Shown: positions 23,510 through 34,260 of the stretch, piece by piece
Numbering within the stretch: the first letter of the stretch is position 1
Layout: each line of letters opens with the position of its first letter
Source of the DNA: Cyrtodaria siliqua
Taxonomy: Eukaryota > Mollusca > Bivalvia > Adapedonta > Hiatellidae
Direction: 5' to 3'
Assembly (NCBI GenBank): GCA_037043455.1
Contig: JAWPHD010011433.1
Span: forward strand, 20,026 to 84,025
Length of the DNA: 64,000 nucleotides
Notes under the pieces: generated by a model
The model's database searches: none
Told to the model about the DNA's origin: nothing
The model's input: the letters and a program-made list of their open reading frames with translations, nothing else
Program-made: the position numbers and the translations under genes

Positions 23510-25710
23510 TCATGATGAAACCGATTTTATAAATGATCTTAGCGCTGTACCTGGGACATTGTTGGCAATTTTGATAATATATTAATGAAGCATTGGATAC
23601 TTGGGTTACACTGTTTACGGAAATGGTATAGAAATACGCTCCCTTAAAAAGTCACAGAATTAAAATCAACATCAGCCATATTGGCTTTCAGGAGAAATTC
23701 TTGATTGTATTAAGGAAAAAAATAAATGCAAAATAAATGGAAATTTTGACAGATATAACGTTCTAAGAAATACAGTCACCTCAATGATACAAACAGCCAA
23801 AAAAGAAACATATAAATTGAAAATATCCAAGTTTCATCTTTTAATGATCTCAAAACATATATCGATTATAAAGTGCTAAGTGATATTGAATTTACCATTC
23901 CTGATATTGAGGTATTTTTTGTGAGAAAGTTTTGAACTTCGCTCGATAAATCAAAAGTGACGCGATAGGATTGTATTAGTTCTCGTTTACTTAAATTGTC
24001 AGCTAATATTATATCCGAAAGAATCACATATGTAATAAATAAACGTTTATCTAGTGGTAAATGTCCAACCACATCGTTTATGAGTGGTTGTAAATATGAA
24101 GTTAACAATTACCGTCCAAATTTCTATATTACCCAAATTATCAAAGCTAATTAAAAAGCATGTAAGTATCAAGTAGACATCATATAATTTCTGAATTACT
24201 ATTAAATATTATATCAATTTCAAAGTGGTTTTAGATCAGACCACAGCTTTATTATTTTTAATTATTAAAATTGAAAGCAATACATGAAGGAAAACGTGTA
24301 GGATATGTTATGGTAGATTTTCGGAAAGCGTTCGATTTGATAAATCGTGATATACTGCTTAAAAAACTGAAGCTTTACAAATGCAGCAATCAATTAATAT
24401 CATGGTCATACATTACGAACCGCAGTCAAGTTTTTACGATAAATGGTACTATATCAAATCATAAATCCATAACATGTGGCGTTCCACAAGGGAGCATATC
24501 TAAGCCATTATTATTTCTATTATTTATAAACGATCTACCTAAAACTCTTTGTAAAACGTCTATTAGTACAGACTTGTATACTGATGAAACTAAATGTATG
24601 ATGTACAATTAGATAAGATCATTCTAGAAAAAAATCTACACTATTTATTAGACCACTTTGCAAAATAGTGCAAAGAGAATGGCATGTTGTTAAATACGGA
24701 AAAAAACCAAAGCCATGCTCATTACTACCAGACAGAAACGTGCACATATGAATGATGATCCATTGATGCTTAATTATGAAAATATAGATTTAAAAATGAC
24801 AACAGGAGACAAACTATTGGGTGAAATTATTGATGAAAATATTCATTTTCAGTATATTTCCAAAATGAGATCGTCATGTGGCTGTTATCCAGAATACGTT
24901 CGTATATATCACAGGAACATATGTTATTATTTCACAATGTATATATACAACCTCATCTTAATTATTGCTGTGTTATTTGGGGAACCACTTCTTATACCAA
25001 CGTATACAGAATTACAAAATTACAAAGAAGTGCAAGCAAAATTATACAAGGTCATGAATATATTAATCTTGAAACTGCGCGTATTTCTCTAAATATGTCA
25101 TCATTCGAATAATTGCTTTTGTTCAAAAGGCTAAAAGCAGGCATAAAAAAGCAAATCAAATGTCCAATATATGAGCGACTTGTTTGATATGAGAGTAAAT
25201 GAGCAAAATACTTCAATGCAACTGAGATCAATTACAAATAGAAATTTCATTAAACCTAAGCCAAATAACGAACTATTCAAAGGAGCTTATCATATTGTAA
25301 AACTTTAGTATTCGAATCGAAATTAAAAACTCTACATCATTGAATATATTTTCCAACAAATGATTGCAATGGGTAAAAAGTGAATATCGAATCAAAATCT
25401 GGCATAGTCTAGTTTTCTTTTACATATTATTAATTCCATGGGTAGAAAGCAGTAATGGTGTATACACTATACAAATGTATCTATGTTTATGTATACATTG
25501 TAGTATATTTTTGTTTTATCTTGATTATACTTTAAAATATCACATATGCTTTAATATATGTTCATAATTATGCCTATAGCGATTTGATAAATAGCGTTTA
25601 CTTGTTGTATTTTATTTGTAAATATGTTAATAAGAAGGCCCCAAGAAAGATTGGCTACGCTAATTAAGTCACCCTCTATAAATAAAGTAATTACTTTCTT
25701 ACTTGCTTAC
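23510..25710 (+). mobile_element. Non-LTR retrotransposon (LINE), decayed
   Basis: RT-bearing stretch whose 3' end is rich in TTACTT repeats (about 25685-25710). The upstream part (23590-24130) shows broken frames, with phrases typical of the linker between endonuclease and RT, such as NYRP near 24108. No target duplication identified. Confidence 0.6.
24200..25112 (+). pseudogene. LINE reverse transcriptase, broken
   Basis: RT motifs in order: SGFRSDHS (near 24225), motif A VMVDFRKAFDLI (24309-24345), GVPQGSISKPLLFLLFINDL (motif B, 24480-24540). Motif C is damaged: TDLYTDETK, where ADD is expected. The thumb region (HNVYIQPHLNYCCVIWG near 24940) is in another frame. At least three frameshifts or stops separate these. 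The layout resembles CR1/L2/Jockey-group elements; I cannot choose among them by eye. Loss of the catalytic DD makes this copy inactive. Confidence 0.75.
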
Positions 25711-26067
25711 TTAAATGGTGACGTTAAGTTGAATCATGTCGTCATTAGAAGAACAAGCGAGAGGTCACATGAACACTCGTATGGTATTGAATAGTGACGT
25801 ATAAAGACAGATGTACAGTCGATAAATTAGAGAGTTTGGGAGTGTAATACCCATGAATTAAATATCATAATATATTGTTGTGATAAGTAGGCAAATGAAA
25901 GCCGAACAATCGCTGGGTATTTTTTTCACGTTCTGTTCGGTGTGCAATCGGAATTGCCTCGTCGATTTCCGTAATCGTTAAAATATCGAATAACGAAAAT
26001 CGAAGATTAGTCTATGTAGTACGGAAAATACCATAGCAGCATAAATAGGCATCGTACTGCAATGATA
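25711..26067. other. No gene recognised
   Basis: AT-rich. No repeats identified. Confidence 0.45.
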
Positions 26068-26470
26068 TATACTGAAATAAAAAAGAAACGCAACTCGAGA
26101 ATTTCCGCTATATATTGTAATGCACAATATGCTGCTGTTAATCGAATGGTACATGGCTACATAAGACCTTTTCTTTTGGAAAAAAAATACTAAAACAACG
26201 CATAGCACAGCAAATAATATTCCTTCAAAGTGTCATTATTGACAGAGTACGCGTTGGTTCAAGCATGTGAGCGAACTGAGGATGCAATATTTTGCGCAAA
26301 CTCTTTATGTTAAATACAGTACTGAACTAGCTCAATTTCAAAGAGGAATTTCTTGAAACAAAGTGTACTGTGATTAAAACGTCTACGACATCACAGTTGT
26401 GTCTTTTCTCTAACTGCAACTTTTGTTTTTACAAAACATCTTGGGATTTCACTTACATTCATCAATCTAG
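26068..26470. mobile_element. MITE family A, copy 2 (right end truncated)
   Basis: The left end TACTGAAATAAAAAAGAAAC followed by GCAACTCGAGAATTTCCG is the fuller form of the family tip. The body matches copy 1 (TCGAATGGTACATGGCTACA, AATACAGTACTGAACTAGCT) until about 26460, where the inverted right end is missing. Confidence 0.7.
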
Positions 26471-26759
26471 GTTAAGCTGCATTTTTGGAGTTAGCAAAAC
26501 CTCGCACTCAATTAAAATCCTCTATGTACCCACAGGAGAAAATACTATTTAAAAGAATGAATAGTCTACTTAACGTTAATATACAGTATGCTTAAGTTCT
26601 TAATCATTTTACATTATTATAGATACCGATACATGTTGAATATTAAGTTTACTTTTTAATGTGTAAATTAACCTGATTCTTTATCCATATACACTGACCA
26701 TTCTGTGTCCATCTTACGACATGTATGTTGAAGTTTAATTATTTTATTAGTATTTAGTA

Positions 26760-26880
26760 ATTATACATATAAATTAGTCAAAATTCCTAAGTATCCACCT
26801 AAGAATATGTCAATTATATTCTCATTGTTTTGTTAATTTCACGCATGATTGGAGATACGGTTGAACAATAACGAGTTTAA
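26760..26880. repeat. Dispersed repeat family D fragment
   Basis: CACCTAAGAATATGTCAATT, then ATTCTCATTGTTTTGTTAAT and GGAGATACGGTTGAACAATA. Same orientation as 53155-53270; inverse of 61400-61490 and 63405-63490. Confidence 0.7.
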
Positions 26881-27101
26881 ATCGTCTGATCTGACCTACG
26901 GACCTGGGTATTGCGCGCGACACATCGTCTTGTTATTGTGATCACTTGTGCCAAGCTATTTAAAAATCCCTGCAGGGATTGTGACGTTACGGTCCGGACA
27001 CGAAATTGCGTACCTGTTTTTGACCTATGAACTGCAAGTGTGACCTGGAACTTTGAGGAACGGACCTGGGTTTTGCGCGCGACACATCGTCTTGTTATAG
27101 T
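26881..27101 (+). repeat. Satellite units left of the hAT insertion
   Basis: The 150-bp satellite of 2161-2880 (GGACCTGGG(T)TTTGCGCGCG followed by ACACATCGTCTTGTTAT). The unit is cut at 27101 and continues at 32488 beyond the hAT element. Confidence 0.85.
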
Positions 27102-27539
27102 CAGGCGCGTAGCTAGGCGTACGCACTAACGCACGTGCGTACATTTTTTTTTGAAAATTGAAAAAATAAAAAAGGTTTTTTTCTCGAAAAATGCAATAAA
27201 AATTAAGACCTTAGGGGGGTTAGGGGTAAACAGTCAGAAACAATAAATGTTTAGAATTTTTTTTTGTTCTAAAACATTTAATTGCATGTGCCACGTCAGT
27301 ATTATTGCCTCCTTTATGGTTCGGAACACATTGAACAAAATCGCCCTACTAGCTACACCGAGAGAATGATCACGGAATCAGCCGAAATTATACGAGTGTC
27401 ACTTTATATCCCCAACCGGGACTCCTCGGGTAATTACGTAAACTTTCATCATCTTCATCACCGAGGTAGTCCGAATGTTTATATCCCGAGTTAAAAGAGT
27501 TAATCCCCTTTGTTTACATCGCGGGAAATTCCAATATGT

Positions 27540-27685
27540 ATGGCGACCTCTAATAATAAAACGGAGTTTGAGCCTCCTTATCAAGATGTATTTGATAAAA
27601 CCGTATCTTATAATAACAACAATGACAAGATGCGCCTTCTCAATTGTAAATGGGACACCGTGCACCAGTTTGATTTTCCAAGCAG
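27540..27685 (+). CDS. hAT transposase, exon 1
   Basis: ATG at 27540 opens a clean frame, MATSNNKTEFEPPYQDVF..., of 48 codons plus 2 bases, ending AGCAG before GTAATC (donor at 27686). The phase fits exon 2 exactly: AG plus G gives Arg. The peptide is acidic and polar with no recognised domain, like the variable N-terminus of ZMYM1-like hAT transposases. It is not covered by a long ORF because the frame hits TAA just after the donor. Confidence 0.7.
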
Positions 27686-28480
27686 GTAATCTAACATAAA
27701 TATATTTATTATCTATAATGTAAGATCGATTTGTTTACAATGGATTCAGTCGGTAGCGACGCGGGCTGTCAATCCAGGGGTTGTGAGTTCGAATCCCGGC
27801 TCGGCCAACTTTCTTTCCGACGATTGACAAGTCAATGCGACATGCGTCATTCGTCTTCCGCCAAAGGGCTTAGTCTATGTGGAAAAGGAGCCAGTTGCTT
27901 GGGAAGATTGTTGTGTGGAGTATTGGTGTGAGAAAACCATGCATGAGTAGGTGAACTGAGAAATTGTTAAAAACGGCATTAAACCCCAATCAATCAATTA
28001 CAATGGATTCGTCAGACTCGCATGGAATCGGATTAACCTATTGAACCCGTAACTAAGGGAAATGCTGGCCAAATTTTGAATTAAAGGGAGGCAACTCTTA
28101 CACCATAATGTGTAATCTGGCTTATCGTTCGTCGTATTACGTTTTTCCCTAAGCCCCTTTTTCTCCAAACATTTCAAAGTTAAGAATTACCTCAATTTAA
28201 ATTTCTCACATTTTCATTTGACTATAAATTCTTTAAGTTTTGACATGTAGCTGAGTTTGGTAAATTAGAACACTTTAACATTAAAATAAGATTTCTTTTG
28301 CAAATATTATATAATTTATAGGTCTATTAAGAATTTTAATGAAACTTATAAAAGTTGCTTGAAATGTTGAGGAATTTGAGTTAAGGAAAATCTCAATGAT
28401 GAGATGTTTCGAAAACATGCCATGATGGGGCCTGGTTCTAGAGCTACTGAAGTCAAACTGTACATATTCTTCACTTGCAG
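27686..28480 (+). other. hAT intron 1 with SINE
   Basis: GT (27686) to AG (28480). Holds the SINE at 27748-27997. The rest is AT-rich with no recognised feature. Confidence 0.65.
27748..27997 (+). mobile_element. tRNA-derived SINE, 250 bp, 13-bp target duplication
   Basis: The head is tRNA-like: AGTCGGTAGCGACGCGGGC, then a good B box in TTGTGAGTTCGAATCCCGGC. The body is ~180 bp and the tail is AAACCCCAATCAATCAAT. TTACAATGGATTC flanks it at 27735-27747 and 27998-28010. Because it lies in intron 1 of the transposase it would not break the coding sequence. The head alone is not a functional tRNA: the acceptor stem is not closed. Confidence 0.85.
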
Positions 28481-28596
28481 GTGCATTACCGGAAAGTATA
28501 GGAAAATCCAGTCACATTGGTTTATTAGTAATACATGGTTACGATACTCAACATCTGCTGGTGGAGTGTACTGTGCCCCATGTCACCTTTTCGCAG
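28481..28596 (+). CDS. hAT transposase, exon 2 (TTF/ZMYM-type zinc finger)
   Basis: Bounded by CACTTGCAG (acceptor, 28480) and GTAAAA (donor, 28597). Encodes CITGKYRKIQSHWFISNTWL and then RYSTSAGGVYCAPCHLFA. The order R.IQ..WF...WL.YS....YC.PC.LF is the TTF-type zinc-finger signature at the start of ZMYM1-like and related hAT transposases, and is thought to bind the TIR DNA. It ends one base into a codon, which completes correctly with exon 3. Confidence 0.8.
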
Positions 28597-28929
28597 GTAA
28601 AAATGAAATAATAAGTATAATATAATGAAAACCCAAACACGAAACTATTTGTCATAGTTTTTTTTCATTTTATATAATTTACATTTATACGGTTTACACA
28701 TCCTTCTGGCCAGATATTTCAGTAGTGCAGTCAATAGGGCACACGAATGTGAATGCCAAGAACCGTGGATCGAGCGCAGTCGTATTATGTGTTTTTGTGG
28801 TACGTCCTGAAAGGCATTTGGTATTCCCTTTAACCGCATAAGTTTATTTGAGTCCGTCGGTCCCATTTATAAGATTATACCCTCCAGCACTGGGAAATGT
28901 AAACTTTTTCCATTTCGCCCCCAGATTAA

Positions 28930-29133
28930 GCCTTTCCCTCATATAGACGCTTTCTGAAGCCTCTGCAGCAGATGACTTTTTTGAAAACATAGTGACAAAA
29001 GAAGAAATTGCACAGAACGTGCAATTTCTCCTTTTGCCACAATGTTTTCCACTTTTAGTCATAGGTTATCCATTCAATTATAGAGATTTTCTGTTTTTTG
29101 GCAAATATGTTCAAAGTCGTCTGCTGCAAAAAA
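28930..29133 (-). mobile_element. TTAA MITE, truncated copy (opposite orientation)
   Basis: TTAA at 28926-28929 is followed by GCCTTTCCCTCATATAGACG. The body matches the reverse complement of 29272-29493, including TAGTCATAGGTTATCCATTC. It stops after TCGTCTGCTGCA and lacks the last ~25 bp and the second TTAA. Confidence 0.8.
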
Positions 29134-29271
29134 AGCGTTATCCTGGAGTTACATGGAAAACGTGTATAGCGTCAAAGATACTATATATATACATGAGCAA
29201 AGTTGGCGTGGTTCAGGTTCATCTTCTCAGAGTCTGTTCAATAATCTTTACAAGTTGATATGATATATTAA

Positions 29272-29493
29272 CCCTTTCCCTCATACTACAATTCTGCAGC
29301 AGACGACAGAAAACAGTTTTTGTCAAAAAATGGAAAATCTCTATAATTGAATGGATAACCTATGACTAAAAGTGGAAAACATTGTGGCAAAAGGAGAAAT
29401 TGCAAATTTTGTGCAATTTCTTCTTTTGTCACTATGTTTTCGAAAAACCGTCTGCAGAAGAGGTGTCAGAAGTCGTCTGTATGAGGGAAAGGG
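29272..29493 (+). mobile_element. TTAA MITE, complete, 222 bp
   Basis: TTAA at 29268-29271 and 29494-29497. Perfect 15-bp TIRs: CCCTTTCCCTCATAC at the left, GTATGAGGGAAAGGG at the right. TTAA duplication with CCC-starting TIRs is the piggyBac pattern, so it is probably a piggyBac-mobilised MITE (inference). No coding sequence. Confidence 0.85.
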
Positions 29494-29762
29494 TTAACAA
29501 GTTTGTGTAAGTTATATATGAACAGTGTAGATCTTGATCAGACTGTGTGGATGCACAGGCTGATCTGGATCTATGATGTTCACAAATGACGACTTGTATT
29601 TTTTCAAATTAAAACTAGAAAAACAATTATAAAGCCAGTAAAATTAAGCTTTTTGACTAGTAAATTGTCACAAATTATCATAAATATGCATAATTTCTGC
29701 AGGTGTTAGTAAATGTATGTGTGTACAAATCATTAGATACATTACCAACTCATATGTTGCAG

Positions 29763-31702
29763 GTAAAGTTAAGAAGTCACTAGTTTCGACGGCTGCCACC
29801 GACCCCAGCAACATTGGTAGGCTTATTGGTACCCATACAACCAGTGATGTTCATATCAGTTCTATTGAGGCAGCGGAGAACTTCATTAGTATAATGAATA
29901 GTGAAAAGAAAGACATAATATGTTCGATGTCTACCTCCTACAATACCTTAGTGGAAAGAAATAGACAAATTCTGAAAGCTATTGTTGATACGATTGTTCT
30001 ATGTGGAAAGCAAAATCTATCTTTACGAGGTCACGAGGATGAGCATGGAAACTTCAGAGCTTTACTTCAATATCAGGCTAAATACAACACTATACTTCAA
30101 GACCACTTGACAAATGGTGATCCTAGGACTATGTACACCTCACCAGATATCCAAAATGAGATAATTGAGATTTGTGGGCAACAGATTAAAACTAAAATTG
30201 TTGACAGCTGTAATAAGGCCCCATTCTTCGGGTTCATAGCCGATGAAGCAACAGATGCTTCAACAATGGAGCAAATGTCTCTCTGTCTACGATACTTTGA
30301 TGGTGATACTCGTGCTGTAAGAGAGGACTTTATTGCCTTTGCGGAATGTGACGCTACAACAGGAGAAGCGCTGTCTACGGCTTTTTTAAGGAACTTAAGA
30401 GCTGCTGGCGTTGATGTTAATAAGATGCGGGGACAAGGGTACGACGGCGCGTCAAACATGTCCGGGAAGTATCGTGGCGTTCAGGCCCGTATAAGACAAG
30501 AACTACCACGAGCTGTGTATACGCACTGTAAAGCGCATTGCTTAAACCTAGCAATCATACACGCGTCAGAAGAACCTTTGGCTAGAAACATGATGACAAC
30601 TGTCCAAGAAGTGGCATTTTCTTTCAACTACTCAGCCAAACGACTCCTACGGTATCAGGAAACGTTGACCAACGATGCAGAGAGTAGGGCGGCCATGGAA
30701 CATCGTACCAAGTTACAGTCTCTGTGTGAAACACGATGGGCGGCACGAGCGGACGCTTTAAACACATTCAAATGTTCTTATACGACCGTGGTTGAAACAC
30801 TAGACGATCTATGTACAAACTATCGCGACACCAAAGCTGGCCCATTCAAACTAGCTATCACGCAGTTTGGATTCATAGTAAGTCTTGTGGCAATTGAACA
30901 TGTGCTGTCAGGATTAGTCCCCTTATCACAAATGTTACAGAACAAATCATGTGACTTAATCGAGGCTGTTAAGGAGGCTTCAACCGTTGCTCATCAGGTA
31001 ACAGAAGAGCGTAATGACATTACGGTATGGGAAGCGCTATATGCGAAAGCTGTAGAAATGGCTCAATCGGTTGATGTACAGCCGGGCAGACCAAGGGGAC
31101 GAAATAATCAACGCCAGCAACATCGCCCCAACGTGCCAGCTGAGTCTATTTCGGATTATTTGAAGAGAAATATGTACATTCCCTTTGTAGACCACCTTCT
31201 AGTGGAATTATCCGACAGACTTATTGAGGACGGTGAGCGATTCAATGCTCAATTCCTTATACCAAATTCCTTGGATCAGCTTACAGAACAGAGGGTTGGG
31301 GCAATATATGACGCCTTTAAGGATGATCTAGCCGCAGACGACTTAGATGAGTTTAAGAGGGAAGTAAGCAGATGGAAGGCACGACATGCTGTGGCAGTTG
31401 ACACTGTGACACCCAGCACATTAGGCGATACTCTAGCCATAACAAATAGAGAACTGTATCCAAATGTCACGACTTGTCTTCACATCCTCCTTGCCATGCC
31501 AGTATCAACTGCTACTGCTGAACGCTCATTCAGCAGCATGCGGCGTCTGAAGACATATCTGAGGTCTACAATGAGCACCGGTAGGTTGTCAGGACTCGGC
31601 CTCATGAATATCCACAGGGACAGAGACATTGACACCAATCATGTCGTTGACGAATTTGCGAGAAAAAAAGATCGCCGACTAGCTTTATTGTTTCACGTAT
31701 AA
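29763..31702 (+). CDS. hAT transposase, exon 3 (DUF4371-like core and hAT dimerisation domain)
   Basis: An uninterrupted frame from the acceptor to TAA at 31700; the plain ORF opens at 29717. Joined to exons 1 and 2 it predicts 733 aa (753 aa with the 29702 acceptor). The core has FGFIADEATDAST (first catalytic Asp region), GQGYDGASNMSGKYRGVQA (second Asp) and THCKAHCLNLAIIHAS. The C-terminus has LLAMPVSTATAERSFSSMRR, the hAT dimerisation signature. Similar order is seen in ZMYM1-like proteins. AATAAA lies at 31731, 29 bp after the stop. No stop or frameshift was seen, so the enzyme may be functional. Its role is cut-and-paste transposition in the nucleus. Confidence 0.88.
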
Positions 31703-31878
31703 GCCCTGTCGATAAACGTTATGGTGTTTAAATAAAATTAAATCGTTTAAATCGACTATTGTTAACTTTAAAGTGTTAAATTAAACATATTTTATGAACA
31801 ACATGATATTAAGAACATCATAGTGAACAATTGATTTAAAATAAATATGTTGAATTCCAGTTTTATATTACCATAAAT

Positions 31879-31880
<2 letters not shown>

Positions 31881-31914
<34 letters not shown>

Positions 31915-31935
31915 GGAGAGAGAGAGGAGAGAGAG

Positions 31936-31971
<36 letters not shown>
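31881..31971 (+). repeat. (GA)n microsatellite
   Basis: GA-rich run with GGAGA interruptions, in the transposon 3' region. Confidence 0.95.
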
Positions 31972-31972
<1 letters not shown>

Positions 31973-32487
31973 CAAAAAATAGGTTTCATGAGTTTGAAAT
32001 GATAAGATGTCAGTGAAAGACAGAAGAATACTCTTATAGGGTCAGCCTGCGTTATAGGACATTGTTATAGTTATAGTTATAGTTACTGTTTGAAGCGCTT
32101 TGTTTCCAGAATATATCTGTGGACCGAGTTTACTCTTATATAGTCATAGCTTTTCAAATGTTTAAATTATGTTCATGTATTATGTAGGCCTAAACATTAT
32201 TTACATATATCGAATGTCGAGTTAGTCATTCAAAGTAACATTTACATTGAGTCACGACTATGTCAAGATTATGTCAGGTCTAAAAAAACGGGACTCTGGT
32301 GATCATTTTAGATAAAATGAGGAATAAGCTATGTAATTTCTGTTTTATTTTTTTCCATTAAATAGTCGTGAAATTGCACAAAAACGCACCTCCGGCTATA
32401 TAGCCAAAAAAAAATTCCGGGGGGGCATGCCCCCGGACCCCCCTAGATTTGGTGCGTACACTCAATTTCAGCCCAGCTACGCGCCTG

Positions 32488-32740
32488 ATAGTGATCAGTT
32501 GTGCCAAGCTATTTAAAAATCCCTGAATGGGTTGTGACGTTACGTTCCAGACACGAAATTGCGTACCTGTTTTTGACCTATGAACTGCAAGTGTGAACTT
32601 GATCTTTGAGGTACGGACCTGGGTTTTGCGCGCGACACATCGTCTTGTTATGGTGATCACTTGTGCCAAGTTAATTAAAAATCCATGCATGGGTTTTGAA
32701 GTTACAGTATGTAAAGTTGTTCGCGGTACAGTATGTTTAA
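32488..32740 (+). repeat. Satellite units right of the hAT insertion
   Basis: Continuation of the satellite cut at 27101, with ACGGACCTGGGTTTTGCGCG repeated at 32614. Confidence 0.85.
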
Positions 32741-32744
32741 ATAC

Positions 32745-33145
32745 ACTAGTAGTGACGTGACACACAATTAAGTCATTGCTTACGTCATATAGCTTGCGCA
32801 GTATGACGTCAAATGACGTCAAACGCTCTCAGCTTGTTCAAAGTGCATATTAATGTTATATGTATTGATGCATGTGATGGGTTTATATCGGGGTGGGGGT
32901 ACAGGTTTGGGAGCATGGCAAGTTTGTTGTAATTAAAATTTTATTAAAATTATTGTTGAGTTTGTCTTCGTGACGTATATTTACCAAAATATGACGTCAT
33001 GTAACGGATTCCAACGTCATTCCAACGGATGAAAAATACGCGGGGAATTAATGGAATAGCAGTATTTTACCGTAAAATAATATACAAATGTCTCTCTTCT
33101 TTGTGTATATGATTTACTGCGCAGGTCGTGTCAGAACATAAATAA
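32745..33145 (+). repeat. CRE-rich dispersed repeat, copy 1
   Basis: Matches 46915-47290: ACAATTAAGTCATTGCTTAC, ATGTTATATGTA, GATGGGTTTAT, TTTGTCTTCGTGACGTATAT and CTTCTTTGTGTATATGA in the same order. Carries TGACGTCA at 32804, 32814 and near 32993. It abuts the satellite. Confidence 0.85.
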
Positions 33146-33850
33146 AGCAACAATTCAACCTTGATTTTAGCAATTGGACGACTTGTAATAAGTTGTTTAT
33201 GAATTGCGATATTTACCACAATATGCTGAAATAAATTATGATGCATTTTCTTCCTGGTTGAGATTAACACAAATTACACCGGGCCTAAAAACACCATTAA
33301 TTATTCACTCACTAACTCACTCACTCACTCATTAATTACATGGGGCTTTATGACGTCTTCGTGTTAAAAACGATTCATTTGATTTGATTTGAATAGGGTT
33401 TTACATCATTTTAGCACTTACGTTTGAAATTAAAACAATTTGTTTGACTGCATGTATGTAAATAGTACTTTTTACGAAATTTAAATCCCAAAGGTTCTTG
33501 TTTAATGGATCCAGTGGAAGGAGGGTGGAGGTGGAGTGTGTGTGTTTGTGTTTGTGGGTGGGTGGAGTGGAGAGAGTGTTGCGGGTTGTGGTTCTTTATT
33601 CTTTACGACATGTACTGTAATATAATACATATGTTATTTAACAATGCTTGAAGTTTAGTCTTGTAAATTTGTGAATACACTAATGTGGAGTGAACAAGTG
33701 TCAAGTAAATAGACTGCCAACTGTTAAAACACAACCGTTATAATAATATATCTAACCAATGGGATGCATTTATAAAATAATTCGTATACGTCTCTAAAAT
33801 GCACATATATAGGAATAATACACTATTAAAATATCATGGAAGGCCTGAAG
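33146..33850. other. No gene recognised
   Basis: Includes a short CACTCACT run near 33305-33330 and a G/T-rich tract near 33520-33595. Confidence 0.45.
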
Positions 33851-34260
33851 AAAACTTCTGACTTTATGAGTTCTAAATTGATTACTTTAGGTCTTAATGG
33901 CTTCTAACTTCACCACTTCTAACTTTACTATTTAATGACGTATGTAATGAATTCTAACATTACTTTAACTCGATGACTTTTAACTTCATGACTTCCATAC
34001 TTCTAACACGACTCAAAGTAAATCTTCTCGCCTCTCACCGCTACTGGTTCTACCCAGGAAAAGTGGGTTGTCTGCCTCCTCCACAAAAGAATCGACCGTC
34101 ATGAATAACCTGACATGTGTTGAAAATGACGTAAAACACCATAAAACAAACAAACTGAAATCATTACTTTTAACTTCGTAACTTCTAAATTCATTACGTT
34201 TTAACTACACAATTTAATGAAGTAAGAAGTGATGAAATAACAAGTGATAAAGTGATTAAG
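33851..34260. repeat. Degenerate ACTTCTAACTT / AAGTAAGAAGT foldback tract
   Basis: The left half repeats variants of ACTTCTAACTTCA. The right half ends in the inverse, GAAGTAAGAAGTGATGAA. The SINE body at 34037-34155 sits between them. Confidence 0.55.
34037..34155 (+). mobile_element. SINE copy 2 (headless)
   Basis: GGAAAAGTGGGTTGTCTGCC, then GAAAATGACGTAAAACACCA and AAACAAACAAAC match the SINE at 8743-8888. The tRNA-like head is missing. Confidence 0.7.

Larger units (their letters stand above)
28597..29762 (+). other. hAT intron 2 with two TTAA MITEs
   Basis: Donor GTAAAA at 28597, acceptor ATGTTGCAG ending 29762. An alternative in-frame acceptor, TTTCTGCAG, ends at 29702. Holds the MITE copies at 28930-29133 and 29272-29493. 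Confidence 0.6.
27102..32487 (+). mobile_element. Complete hAT-type DNA transposon, 5386 bp
   Basis: The left tip is CAGGCGCGTAGCTAGGC and the right tip reads CAGGCGCGTAGCTGGGC on the minus strand: 17-bp TIRs with one mismatch. ATAGT flanks both ends (27097-27101, 32488-32492). Removing the element plus one ATAGT restores CTTGTTATAGTGATCA, which matches CTTGTTATGGTGATCA in the neighbouring satellite unit (32643), a natural empty-site check. Subterminal GTACGCAC occurs near both ends, inverted as GTGCGTAC at the left. The right end carries a G/C palindrome (CCGGGGGGGCATGCCCCCGG, 32417-32436). It encodes a three-exon transposase. The 5-bp duplication is shorter than the usual 8 bp of hAT; some hAT lineages are reported with 5 bp. 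Confidence 0.88.

Noticed and set aside
27748..27830. Possible tRNA gene (good B box GAGTTCGAATCCC)
   Set aside because: No closing acceptor stem, and the 250-bp body with target duplication shows it is a SINE.
30097..30459. 120-codon minus ORF
   Set aside because: Antisense shadow of the hAT transposase exon 3.
31792..31989. Serine/leucine-rich minus ORF
   Set aside because: Translation of a (GA)n microsatellite.
32358..32822. 154-codon minus ORF
   Set aside because: Runs across the hAT right end, the satellite and the CRE repeat; no recognised domain and composite origin.
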